A DNA stretch of 64,000 bases from Streptosporangium subroseum. GTDB lineage: Bacteria; Actinomycetota; Actinomycetes; Streptosporangiales; Streptosporangiaceae. Shown one piece after another: positions 27,973 through 35,954 of the stretch (position 1 is the first letter of the stretch; every line of letters starts with the position of its first letter). Both the position numbers and the translations under genes were made by a program. The DNA is taken from positions 89,864-153,863 of the forward strand of contig NZ_FZOD01000020.1 of assembly GCF_900188345.1 (NCBI RefSeq), given 5' to 3'. The notes under the pieces were generated by a model. The model was given only the letters and a program-made list of their open reading frames with translations, ran no database searches and was not told where the DNA came from.

Positions 27973-28437
27973 CTATAGCTCGCGCATCCGGCGAACAGCG
28001 AAGAACTCGGTGAGGATCTCCGCGCACTCGTCGGCCAGCACGCCCATGACGACCTCGGGGCGATGGTTGAGACGGCGGTCCCTGACCACGTCCCAGAGCG
28101 AGCCCACGGCCCCGCCCTTGGCGTCTACGGCGCCGTAGACGATGCGGTCGACCCTGGCCAGCACGGAGGCCCCCGCGCACATGGTGCAGGGCTCCAGGGT
28201 GACCACCAGCGTGCAGCCGGTCAGCCGCCACCGCCCGAGTGCTCTCGCGGCCTCCCGCAGGGCGAGCACCTCGGCGTGCGCGGTGGGATCGACCGAGGAC
28301 TCCCGGTCGTTTCCCGCCTGTGCCAGCACGGATCCGCCCGCGTCGAGGACGATCGCGCCGACCGGCACCTCATCGCGGAGGCCGGCCGCCGCGGCCTGCG
28401 CCAGAGCCAGCCGCATCGCCGGGACGTAGTCCGTCAC
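27973..28437 (-). CDS. tadA: tRNA adenosine(34) deaminase
   Basis: TadA converts A34 to inosine in tRNA-Arg(ACG). The 154-residue protein carries the zinc cytidine-deaminase motifs HAEV (His54, Glu56) and PCTMCAG (Cys84, Cys87), and the C-terminal FFAVRRMREL typical of TadA. The GTG start is at 28437. It is the last gene of a minus-strand set with two deaminase-associated proteins, and sits next to a tRNA gene. Confidence 0.95.
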   Translation of the reverse strand: MTDYVPAMRLALAQAAAAGLRDEVPVGAIVLDAGGSVLAQAGNDRESSVDPTAHAEVLALREAARALGRWRLTGCTLVVTLEPCTMCAGASVLARVDRIVYGAVDAKGGAVGSLWDVVRDRRLNHRPEVVMGVLADECAEILTEFFAVRRMREL

Positions 28438-28474
28438 CGCGGTGCCACCGCAGCGCTCGTCACCGCGACGCCCG

Positions 28475-28966
28475 TCACCGCAGCCGGTCGAGCTCGTCCG
28501 CGAAGGCCAGGCGCTCGGCGATCACCGAGAGGGTGTCCCCCGGGAGGGCGCCCTCCTCCATGCTGAGCTCGATGAGCTCCTCGGAGCTCACTCCCAGGTC
28601 GTTCAGGAGCTCGAAGTCACCCGCCGGCCGTACGCCCAGCTCGGGGGTGTCCTTGTCCAGTGCGACCCCGGCCAGCTCGGTGAAGAGCTCCCCGAGATCG
28701 TCGGAGAGACCGGCATGCGCGTCGGACAGGAACGTGCGGGGCTCCAGATCGCCCTGGTAGCGGACGATCGCGAACCACTCGTCCTCCACCTCCACGCACA
28801 GCAGGGCGAGTTCGTCACCGGTGAGCCCGAGATGCTCCTGAACGGCGTCGCCGATGTCGTCGACGATCTCGACGTGGCCGAGATCGACCTCCGCGCCGTT
28901 CCATCCGCCGGTGGTGCGGACGAAGGCTGCGGAGAACACGCTGTTGCCGGATGGTCTGGAGGGCAT
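28475..28966 (-). CDS. tRNA adenosine deaminase-associated protein (copy 2)
   Basis: 163 residues from ATG 28966 with GGGAG upstream. An acidic, soluble protein with a C-terminal SVIAERLAFADELD segment. It belongs to the actinobacterial family annotated as tRNA adenosine deaminase-associated because of its position beside tadA. It is a paralogue of the preceding gene: both have FAIVxY, a LALxxx...ALxLL layout and an acidic end (LGVSSEELIELSMEEG versus LGLDEMELGILSGD). The biochemical role is unknown. Confidence 0.78.
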   Translation of the reverse strand: MPSRPSGNSVFSAAFVRTTGGWNGAEVDLGHVEIVDDIGDAVQEHLGLTGDELALLCVEVEDEWFAIVRYQGDLEPRTFLSDAHAGLSDDLGELFTELAGVALDKDTPELGVRPAGDFELLNDLGVSSEELIELSMEEGALPGDTLSVIAERLAFADELDRLR

Positions 28967-28982
28967 GGCCGATCTCCCGAGG

Positions 28983-29492
28983 TCAGCCGAACACAGAGTC
29001 GATGGCGCGCTCGAACGGCTCGGAGAATCCCAGCCGCGCGGCGATGCTGGACAGAACGTCTTCGGGGAGCAGATCGATGTCCCCGGAGAGGATCCCGAGC
29101 TCCATCTCGTCGAGTCCCAGGTCGGCGAAGATCGACAGGTCCCCGGCGGGGAGCGCCGTCTCCTCGTCCTGAAGGATCGCGTCGAGCTCGTCCTCGTCGG
29201 GTATCGGCACGTCGAGGTATTCCAGCGCCTGCTCCGCGAGCGGGAAGTCCCAGGACGCGGCGATGTCGGAGAGGAAGACCTCCACCCGCTCGCCAAACAC
29301 CCGTAGCGCCACGAAGAACTCATCCCCCACCGCAACCAGACCAATCGTGCCGTTCATACTCGGCTGCTGGCGCAGTGCGTGGATCAGGCCGTCGAGATCC
29401 GAGGTGAGTGCCACCGGGAGCATCTCCGCTTCCCAGCGGCCCTCCTCGCGGTAGATCACGATGGCAAAGTCCAGCGAGTCTTCGTCCGACAT
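28983..29492 (-). CDS. tRNA adenosine deaminase-associated protein (copy 1)
   Basis: 169 residues from ATG 29492; GGGG lies six bases upstream and an ATG two codons earlier would be too close to it. It shares the layout of the next gene: an FAIVIYREEGRWE start, LADLGLDEMELG in the middle and an IAARLGF end. The two copies and tadA are consecutive on one strand. The tandem pair may reflect duplication with divergence. Function unknown. Confidence 0.78.
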   Translation of the reverse strand: MSDEDSLDFAIVIYREEGRWEAEMLPVALTSDLDGLIHALRQQPSMNGTIGLVAVGDEFFVALRVFGERVEVFLSDIAASWDFPLAEQALEYLDVPIPDEDELDAILQDEETALPAGDLSIFADLGLDEMELGILSGDIDLLPEDVLSSIAARLGFSEPFERAIDSVFG

Positions 29493-29696
29493 GCCCATCC
29501 CCACCGATGCATTCTCTACGGATGTCAATGCTTTCAGAAGCAGCTCACGGACGTAGGCCTCTCCTACCAAATTGTGATCAAATCCGAGTGAGCGGGCGAT
29601 GTCGCGCAGGTGTCGCGCAGGGTTCCCTGATCAGCAGTCCGAGGCAGATACCGCCCGTTATCCCCTGAGCGGCCATCCGGGATACCGTGGGCGTCC

Positions 29697-30335
29697 ATGG
29701 AGACCCTGGTCGTTGACCATCCACTCGTAGCTCACAAGCTGACCGCGCTGCGGGACGCCAACACGGACTCGCCCACCTTCAGGCGGCTCGCCGACGAGCT
29801 GGTGACGTTGCTCGCCTACGAGGCGACCCGGCAGGTCCGCGTCACCAAGGTCACCGTGCAGACCCCCGTCGCCCCGGCCCAGGGCGTACGGCTGGCGCAG
29901 CCGTACCCGCTGGTGGTCCCGATCCTCCGCGCCGGCCTGGGCATGCTGGACGGCATGACCCGGCTGCTGCCGACGGCAGAGGTCGGTTTCCTCGGAATGG
30001 TCCGCAACGAGTCCACGCTGAAGGCGGAGACGTACGCCACCCGGCTTCCGGATGACCTTTCCGGCCGGCAGGTCTACGTGGTCGACCCGATGCTGGCCAC
30101 CGGCGGCACCCTCGCCGCGGCGATCGAGTTTCTCTTCGAGCGGGGCGCGGACGACGTGACCGCGCTGTGCCTGCTGGCCGCCCCGGAGGGAATCGCCCAC
30201 CTGGACAAGGTCTTCGCCGGAAGCGGAAAGCCGATCCGCCTGGTGACCGCGGCCCTGGACGAGCGCCTGAACGAGAACGGTTACATCGTCCCCGGGCTCG
30301 GTGACGCCGGCGATCGCCTCTACGGCGTCGTCTAA
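29697..30335 (+). CDS. upp: Uracil phosphoribosyltransferase
   Basis: The enzyme makes UMP from uracil and PRPP in pyrimidine salvage. The 212-residue protein has the PRPP-binding loop VVDPMLATGGT, RAGLGMLDG, and the C-terminal GDAGDRLYG uracil-binding region. No ribosome site precedes the ATG, but TACCGT lies eight bases upstream, consistent with a leaderless transcript. It is divergent from the tadA group. Confidence 0.96.
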   Translation: METLVVDHPLVAHKLTALRDANTDSPTFRRLADELVTLLAYEATRQVRVTKVTVQTPVAPAQGVRLAQPYPLVVPILRAGLGMLDGMTRLLPTAEVGFLGMVRNESTLKAETYATRLPDDLSGRQVYVVDPMLATGGTLAAAIEFLFERGADDVTALCLLAAPEGIAHLDKVFAGSGKPIRLVTAALDERLNENGYIVPGLGDAGDRLYGVV

Positions 30336-30486
30336 AGCACCCACTTTCCCCACGTTTTCGCCAAAAGGACGAGCGTTCCGGCGATCTCTGGTTACATGCT
30401 GTGCTTACCTGGGTACGAAGAGTTGCGACAACATCTCTTCTGTGTTCCCGATCCGCAGGGACCGCGGGCGCACACCAGGGAGAACC

Positions 30487-30717
30487 ATGAGCGAGCGAAG
30501 CATCCCGGACACAGAGCCAGACCCCTACGCGGATTTCAGCGCCGCGTTGCGGGACGAGTTCTCCGAGGTCCATCCGGCGACCACGGTGGCCCGCTGCATA
30601 GAGGCGGCACACTACGGCGCGCTGGAGGTCACCGGCCATGCCCATCCGGGCCTGGTCGAGCGGATCGCCCGTAAGCATCTCGAAGTCCTCGCGCTGGTCG
30701 CGAGCGAACGAGGGTGA
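30487..30717 (+). CDS. Small soluble hypothetical protein
   Basis: 76 acidic residues from ATG 30487, with GGGAGA just upstream. The protein is helical, with HPATTVARCIEAAHYGALE and a C-terminal ARKHLEVLALVASER. This pattern resembles small three-helix actinobacterial proteins with unknown roles. No domain is recognised. It follows upp with about 150 bases between them. Confidence 0.65.
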   Translation: MSERSIPDTEPDPYADFSAALRDEFSEVHPATTVARCIEAAHYGALEVTGHAHPGLVERIARKHLEVLALVASERG

Positions 30718-30871
30718 CGAGCGGCGATCACGCAGGTGATTGAGGGTTACATCAGCCGGAGCAGGCATCCATAAGAAGTCGAGACCGGATGAGCTGATGC
30801 GCTTTACCTCGCGATTGGCGTGGGTAATGTATACGTCGGGTGCAGTGGGTAAGTGGTAGAAGGAGACCGCA

Positions 30872-31033
30872 ATGCAGGTTAAGCAGGTCCTAAAGTACGC
30901 AGGGGTCGGTTTTGTCGTGTTTTTCCTGTTCACGCGACCGAACGATGCCGCGAACACTACGGAAAACGTCATGAACGGAATACGTAAGGGAGCCGACTCC
31001 ATGGCCCAATTCGTTTCCCATATGTCGTCATGA
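30872..31033 (+). CDS. Small single-pass membrane protein
   Basis: 53 residues with AAGGAG seven bases before the ATG. The N terminus is MQVKQVLKYAGVGFVVFFLF, one hydrophobic helix, followed by a polar amphipathic tail. Its stop overlaps the ATG of the PH-domain gene (ATGA), so the two are coupled. Function unknown; a partner or adaptor for the membrane PH protein is inferred from coupling. Confidence 0.75.
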   Translation: MQVKQVLKYAGVGFVVFFLFTRPNDAANTTENVMNGIRKGADSMAQFVSHMSS

Positions 31034-31569
31034 GGCTAGTGACCCACGGGGACTCAGCTCCCTCGTCGGTCAACCGCTACCTACTCCCCCACGAACACCA
31101 AGTCATCATGGTGCGGCGCCACCCAGCCGTGCTGCTTCGTCCGGTCGCCGAGGTCTTCGGCGGCCTGATCCTTGCCGGGCTGCTCAGTAAGTGGTTCGGC
31201 TCCCAAGCCGGCGAAGGCGGTGGCGGCGCACTCGTCGTCGTCTGGTGGGCCTGGCTCCTGCTGTTGATCCGGTTCGTCTGGAAGGTCGCGGAGTGGTCGG
31301 TCGACTACTTCGTGGTCACTTCCAAGCGCATGCTGCTCACCACGGGCCTGATCACCCGCAAGGTCGACATGATGCCGCTCGGCAAGGTGACCGACATGAG
31401 CTTCCAACGCTCGCTGCTCGGTCGCATGCTGGGATACGGCGAGTTTGTGCTGGAATCGGCCGGCCAGGACCAGGCCCTGTCACGGGTCAACTACATTCCG
31501 TATCCGGAGACCCTCTACCTGGAGGTCTGCCAGATGCTCTTCCCCGGATCCAACGATTCGGATGATTGA
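31030..31569 (+). CDS. Membrane protein with bacterial PH (DUF304-like) domain
   Basis: 179 residues. After a short head, one or two membrane helices lie near 40-85 (FGGLILAGLLSKWF; ALVVVWWAWLLLLIRFVW). The C-terminal part is the bPH2 type: DYFVVTSKRMLLTTGLITRK, then a sheet-rich FQRSLLGRMLGYGEFVLES. The domain is found across bacteria with unclear binding role. It overlaps the small membrane gene upstream. Confidence 0.85.
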   Translation: MRLVTHGDSAPSSVNRYLLPHEHQVIMVRRHPAVLLRPVAEVFGGLILAGLLSKWFGSQAGEGGGGALVVVWWAWLLLLIRFVWKVAEWSVDYFVVTSKRMLLTTGLITRKVDMMPLGKVTDMSFQRSLLGRMLGYGEFVLESAGQDQALSRVNYIPYPETLYLEVCQMLFPGSNDSDD

Positions 31570-31571
31570 TC

Positions 31572-31590
31572 CCCCTATGGCATAGGGGTT
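31572..31590 (+). terminator. Short hairpin after PH-domain gene
   Basis: CCCCTA and TAGGGG form a stem around TGGCA, followed by TT only. It is three bases after the stop, so it probably ends the small operon. Confidence 0.5.
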
Positions 31591-31695
31591 GGCAAGAGTT
31601 CCGTCTGAGGATTTTTCACCTGGGGTTACCCGATTCGACTGCTTCATGCAATCATGGCGAGAACATATTGACCATCCCCCGCCCTGAGAGATCAG

Positions 31696-33057
31696 ATGCC
31701 GAGTCAGGGAACCATCGGTGACCGCGTCCGCGGACTGCGGTTGAGTAGGCGCATGTCCCAGGCCCAGCTGGCTGGGCCTGACCTTTCCGACAGCTACGTC
31801 TCCCTCATTGAGTCCGGCAAGCGCACGCCGACCCCCGTGGTCGCGCGCCTCCTCGCCGAACGCCTGGGTTGTACCACCGAGTTCCTTCTCCATGGGATCG
31901 AACCGCGTCAGCGGATCGACACCGAGCTGGGCCTGCGCCACGCGGAGCTGGAGCTGTACCACGGCGACCCGGCCGTCGCCGCGGAGCGGTTCGGCGAGAT
32001 CGTCAAGGTCGCCGGTGAGGAAAACGCCATGCTGGCCGCGCACGCGCGGCTCGGCCGAGCCCGCTCCCTGGAGTCCCAGGGTCGGATCGGTCCCGCGGTG
32101 GAAGCGTTCGAGCGACTCCGTCGCGAGGCCGCCGCCCACCCCGAGCGTCTGGCGGACCTGCCGCTGACGGTGGCTCTGAGCCGCTGCTACCAGCGCGCCG
32201 GGGACACCCTGCGCGCCTACGACCTGGCCGTTCACGCGCTCGCACAGGTCAACCGGCTGGGCCTGGCCCAGGGCGAGATCGCCGTGGACCTGGCCGCCTC
32301 CCTCGTGGAGAGCGAGGCCGCGCGCAAGCCGAACTCGCAGGCGATGTCCTATGCCCGGCACGTCCTGTCGGTCAACGGCGTCCCGGCCGAGCTCAACCGC
32401 ACCGCCGAGGTCCAGGCCCTGTGGCAGGCGAGCATCACCGCCGCCGAGGGTGAGGACTCCGCGCTGGCCGTTCACCTCGCCGACGACGCGCTCGCGACCG
32501 GCCGTCCGGCACGGATGGCGTTCCGGCTCGCCCTGATCGCGATGGACTGGGCTCGGCTCACCGCCTCCATCGGCGGCGAGTCGCTCGACGAGGCCCACGA
32601 GTTCGCGACCGTCGCGAGCAAGGTCTTCGCCGCGTTCCCCGAGCACGTTCACGAGCACGCCAAGAGTCACGTCGTGCTCGCCTACGTCCAGCTCAGGAGC
32701 GGCGACGTGGAAGGCGCGGCCAACCTGGCCGGGTCCGCCCTCGACGTGCTGAGGGACCAGCCGGGCACCGCCTTCGGGGCGACCGCACATCTGGTCCTCG
32801 CCGAGGTCGCGCTCACGCGTGGCGACACGAATGTCGCGGCCATCCTGCAGAGTGCCAGGGAAGTCCTCGGCGACCAGCCGTACGACCTCTCCGGCCCCGA
32901 CCGGGAGGTGGCGCGGGTCTGGCGCGAGCTGGGTGATCTGTACGGTCGGATCGGTGCGGGTGACGAGCAGATGAGCGCATATCGCAGAGCGCTTGAAGCT
33001 GCCGGAGTGCGCGGTGCGATGGTTGGCGTGACGGTCGATTCAGCACTGGTCCGGTAA
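31696..33057 (+). CDS. XRE-type regulator with TPR domain
   Basis: 453 residues. The N-terminal helix-turn-helix (about 7-65, LRLSRRMSQAQLAGPDLSDS, then YVSLIESGKRTPT) is of the XRE class. The rest is an all-helical TPR region. The layout resembles peptide-responsive or developmental regulators, though no signal-peptide gene is adjacent. It stands alone; targets are unknown. Confidence 0.88.
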   Translation: MPSQGTIGDRVRGLRLSRRMSQAQLAGPDLSDSYVSLIESGKRTPTPVVARLLAERLGCTTEFLLHGIEPRQRIDTELGLRHAELELYHGDPAVAAERFGEIVKVAGEENAMLAAHARLGRARSLESQGRIGPAVEAFERLRREAAAHPERLADLPLTVALSRCYQRAGDTLRAYDLAVHALAQVNRLGLAQGEIAVDLAASLVESEAARKPNSQAMSYARHVLSVNGVPAELNRTAEVQALWQASITAAEGEDSALAVHLADDALATGRPARMAFRLALIAMDWARLTASIGGESLDEAHEFATVASKVFAAFPEHVHEHAKSHVVLAYVQLRSGDVEGAANLAGSALDVLRDQPGTAFGATAHLVLAEVALTRGDTNVAAILQSAREVLGDQPYDLSGPDREVARVWRELGDLYGRIGAGDEQMSAYRRALEAAGVRGAMVGVTVDSALVR

Positions 33058-33116
33058 AACACCCCGGCTTCTGGAGTTCCAAATTTGTTTTTGCTCCTCC
33101 GGAATATTTAGGGTCT

Positions 33117-33145
33117 ACCAGTCATTGAATCGTAGGATGATTGGT
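33117..33145. promoter_or_regulatory. Inverted repeat upstream of GntR gene
   Basis: Nine-base arms ACCAGTCAT and ATGATTGGT (one mismatch) are separated by eleven bases, ending twenty bases before the GTG. Position and symmetry suit autoregulation by the FCD-type regulator that follows. Confidence 0.45.
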
Positions 33146-33165
33146 TTCTCCGGAGGAGGCGGACT

Positions 33166-33855
33166 GTGAGTCTGCGTACGGCGCAGCGCGCATCCCTCGT
33201 CGACCAAGTGATCGATCAGCTCAAAGAGCAGATCACTTCGAACTCCTGGCAGATGCACGCGAAAATCCCGACCGAGACCGTTCTGGCCGAACAGCTCGGA
33301 GTGGGCCGCAACACCGTCCGTGAGGCGGTGCGTGCGCTCACCCATGCGGGTCTGCTCGAATGCCGCCAGGGCGACGGGACGTACGTCCGTGCCACGAGCG
33401 AGCTCTCCGGGGCCATGCTGCGGCGGCTGCGCACCGCCGAGCAGCTGGAGATCCTGGAAGTACGGCGCGCGCTGGAAGTGGAAGCCGCTCGGCTCGCCGC
33501 GACCAGGCGCACCGAGGACGACATCGTCCGGATCGAGGCCGCCCTGGCCGAACGGGAGCGGGCCTGGGAGCGCGGCGAGCCCAACGCGTTTGTCGAGGCC
33601 GACCTCGCCTTCCACATCGCGGTCGTCCACGCCACGCACAACCTGGTCCTGATCGACCTCTACGAGGACTTCTCCGCCGCCCTGCGCGCCAGCATCACCG
33701 CGGCGGGCACCTCGCTCAACAGCACCTACATTCCCCACGAGGCCATCGCCCGTGCGATCTCGGCCGGCGACGCCGCAGCGGCCGAGCACGCCGGTCACGC
33801 GTGCATGGAGCACATTCTGATCGCCCTGACCGATGCGCAGGAGCTCTCGGTCTAG
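33166..33855 (+). CDS. GntR-family regulator, FCD (FadR-like) subgroup
   Basis: 229 residues from GTG with GGAGGAGG upstream. The N-terminal winged helix has TETVLAEQLGVGRNTVREAV and a GLLECRQGDGTYV wing. The C-terminal FCD domain (about 80-225) has the metal/ligand pattern EADLAFHIAVVHATHN and a final helix with GHACMEH. The ligand is unknown; such regulators often control organic-acid use. A dyad upstream may be its operator. Confidence 0.92.
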   Translation: MSLRTAQRASLVDQVIDQLKEQITSNSWQMHAKIPTETVLAEQLGVGRNTVREAVRALTHAGLLECRQGDGTYVRATSELSGAMLRRLRTAEQLEILEVRRALEVEAARLAATRRTEDDIVRIEAALAERERAWERGEPNAFVEADLAFHIAVVHATHNLVLIDLYEDFSAALRASITAAGTSLNSTYIPHEAIARAISAGDAAAAEHAGHACMEHILIALTDAQELSV

Positions 33856-33869
33856 CATCCGTTTCACAG

Positions 33870-33909
33870 AAAAAGGGCCTCACCCCCGCGCGGGGGTGAG
33901 GCCCTTTTT
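33870..33909. terminator. Strong bidirectional terminator
   Basis: Nineteen-base perfect arms (GGGCCTCACCCCCG core) with A5 on one side and T5 on the other, between convergent genes. It would stop both the GntR gene and the leftward beta-clamp gene. Confidence 0.93.
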
Positions 33910-33959
33910 AATGTCCTGCCGGATTCCTTTGATGTTTCGCCACAGGGGGACGGGGGTTC

Positions 33960-35057
33960 TCAGGGCAGGCGCAGGGACATCACGAGATAGCGGAAGGCGG
34001 GGTCGGCGTCACCGGGAACCTCGGCGACGAGGGCCGGACGGCTCGGGGACTCCATGTTGAGCCGGACGAGCTCGGTCTCGATCCCGCTCAGGCCGTCCAG
34101 CAGGAACTGGGACTGGAAGGCGATCTGGATGTCGTCACCGGACAGCTCGGCGTCCACCGTCTCGGTGCCGCGGCCGAGATCGCCGCCGCCCGCCTGGATG
34201 AGCACCTGGCCCTGGCTGAACGACAGCCGGATCGGGGTATTGCGCTCGCCGACCAGCGCGACCCGCTTGATCGCCTCGACGAACGGCGCCACGTGCAGGT
34301 CGGCCCGGATCGACCAGTCGTCGGTCAGCCGCGCGCGGTAGTCGATGAACTGCTCGTCGAGCAGACGGACCGTGGTGCTCCGTCCGACGCTCTCGAACCC
34401 GGCGACGCCCTCGCCCAGCGCCATCGACACCTCGCCGCCGCGCAGCGACCTGGCCACCTCCACCAGCACCCGCGCGGGCACCATGGCGGCGGCCGTTATC
34501 TCGGACTGCTCGGGGCGCCAACCGAACTCCCTGGCCGCGATGCGGTAGCGGTCGGTGGTGGCCATGGTCACGGTCTCGCCGGAGATGTCGACCCGGATGC
34601 CGGTCAGCATGGGGAGCGTCTCGTCACGGCTGGCCGCCGGAGCCACCTGGCCGACCGCGCTCGCGAAGATCCCGCCGCCGACGGCACCGATCTTGGGCGG
34701 CATCGTGGGCAGGGTCGGAAAGTCTTCCACCGGCATGGTGAGCAGGCCGAACTCCGCGCTTCCGCAGGTCAGCACCGCCTCGGAGCCGCTGGTGACGATT
34801 TCCACCACCTCGGCGGGCAGGCTGCGGGTGATCTCAGCGAGGATCCGGCCCGGGATCAGCACCCGGCCGGGCTCGGCCACATCCGCCTCAATCGAGGCTC
34901 TGGCCGAGACGTCGTAGTCGAAGGCCGACAGCACGAGACCGTCGTCGGCCTCCAGGAGCAGGCCGGAGAGCACAGGCATGGCCGGGCGGCTCGGCAGCAC
35001 CCGGGCGGCCCAGGCCACAGCGTCGGCCAGGACATCACGGTTAACCCGGAACTTCAC
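33960..35057 (-). CDS. dnaN: DNA polymerase III beta-clamp (DnaN-type)
   Basis: 365 residues, the standard length for actinobacterial clamps. Three repeats are visible: MKFRVNRDVLADAVAWAARVL, the middle LPMLTGIRVDISGETVTMATTDRYR, and a C-terminal end YLVMSLRLP in place of the usual YLLMPVRL, i.e. MPxRL is altered to MSLRL. It forms the ring that holds polymerases. The gene is not beside dnaA or recF but between a GntR regulator and a two-component pair, so it could be a second clamp; whether another copy exists lies outside this window. GTG start. Confidence 0.88.
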   Translation of the reverse strand: MKFRVNRDVLADAVAWAARVLPSRPAMPVLSGLLLEADDGLVLSAFDYDVSARASIEADVAEPGRVLIPGRILAEITRSLPAEVVEIVTSGSEAVLTCGSAEFGLLTMPVEDFPTLPTMPPKIGAVGGGIFASAVGQVAPAASRDETLPMLTGIRVDISGETVTMATTDRYRIAAREFGWRPEQSEITAAAMVPARVLVEVARSLRGGEVSMALGEGVAGFESVGRSTTVRLLDEQFIDYRARLTDDWSIRADLHVAPFVEAIKRVALVGERNTPIRLSFSQGQVLIQAGGGDLGRGTETVDAELSGDDIQIAFQSQFLLDGLSGIETELVRLNMESPSRPALVAEVPGDADPAFRYLVMSLRLP

Positions 35058-35294
35058 CTGATCATCCCTTCGTCCTGAACGGCATCACCACATGCGGGAA
35101 CCGTATTCCAACAGACGTTAGCCGGTCTGACCGACAGAACGTCAGACAGCCACACATCCCCGGCGCGAACACGGCCTCGCGGGCGGTTCGGACCCGGGGC
35201 CGGGCGGGAACGAGGCGGGCGAGGACAGAGCCCTGCGGGCCGGTGTTCAGCGCCGGCCTCGGGGGCGGAAGCAGACGGGGGCACGGCCTCGGCG

Positions 35295-35954
35295 CTAGCC
35301 GCGAGCGGCGTTGAGGTAGGTGAGGACGGCGAGGACGCGGCGGTTGTCGTCGTCGGAGGGGACGAGGTCGAGCTTGCCGAAGATGCTGGCCGTGTGCTTG
35401 CCGACCGCGCTCTCGCTGAGGAACAGCCGCTGGGAGATGGCCGCGTTGGAACGGCCTTCGGCCATCAGCTCCAGCACCTCGCGCTCGCGCGGCGTCAGCG
35501 CGGCGAGCGGCTCGTGCCTGGCGGTGCTGACCAGGAGCTTGGCGATCACCTCGGGGTCCATCGCGGTGCCGCCCGAGGCCACCCGGCGGACCGCGTCGAC
35601 GAACTGCTCGGCGTTGAAGACCCGGTCCTTGAGGAGGTAGCCGATCGCCCCGGAGCCGTCGGCCAGGAGCTCTCGCGCGTAGAGCTGCTCGACGTGCTGG
35701 GAGAGCACGAGCACCGGCAGGCCGGGGATCGCCTTGCGCGCGGCCAGGGCCGCCTGGAGCCCTTCGTCGGTGAACGTGGGCGGAAGCCGTACGTCCACCA
35801 CGGCCACGTCGGGCCGTTGCCCGGTCAGCGCCCTCAGCAGCTCGGGCCCGGACTCGACGGCCGCGACCACCTCGAAGTCGTGCGCCTGCAGCAGATGGAC
35901 CAGGCCGTCCCGCAGGAGATAGAGGTCTTCGGCGATGACGACTCGGAGACTCAC
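35295..35954 (-). CDS. NarL/FixJ-family response regulator
   Basis: 219 residues from GTG 35954; an ATG four codons earlier is possible. The receiver has acidic pair Glu9/Asp10, phospho-acceptor Asp54 (VVDVRLPP) and the YLLKDR lysine. The C-terminal HTH is LTPREREVLELMAEGRSN. The GTG overlaps the kinase stop by GTGA, so the kinase gene precedes it. Likely target is the divergent ABC exporter genes. Confidence 0.94.
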   Translation of the reverse strand: MSLRVVIAEDLYLLRDGLVHLLQAHDFEVVAAVESGPELLRALTGQRPDVAVVDVRLPPTFTDEGLQAALAARKAIPGLPVLVLSQHVEQLYARELLADGSGAIGYLLKDRVFNAEQFVDAVRRVASGGTAMDPEVIAKLLVSTARHEPLAALTPREREVLELMAEGRSNAAISQRLFLSESAVGKHTASIFGKLDLVPSDDDNRRVLAVLTYLNAARG

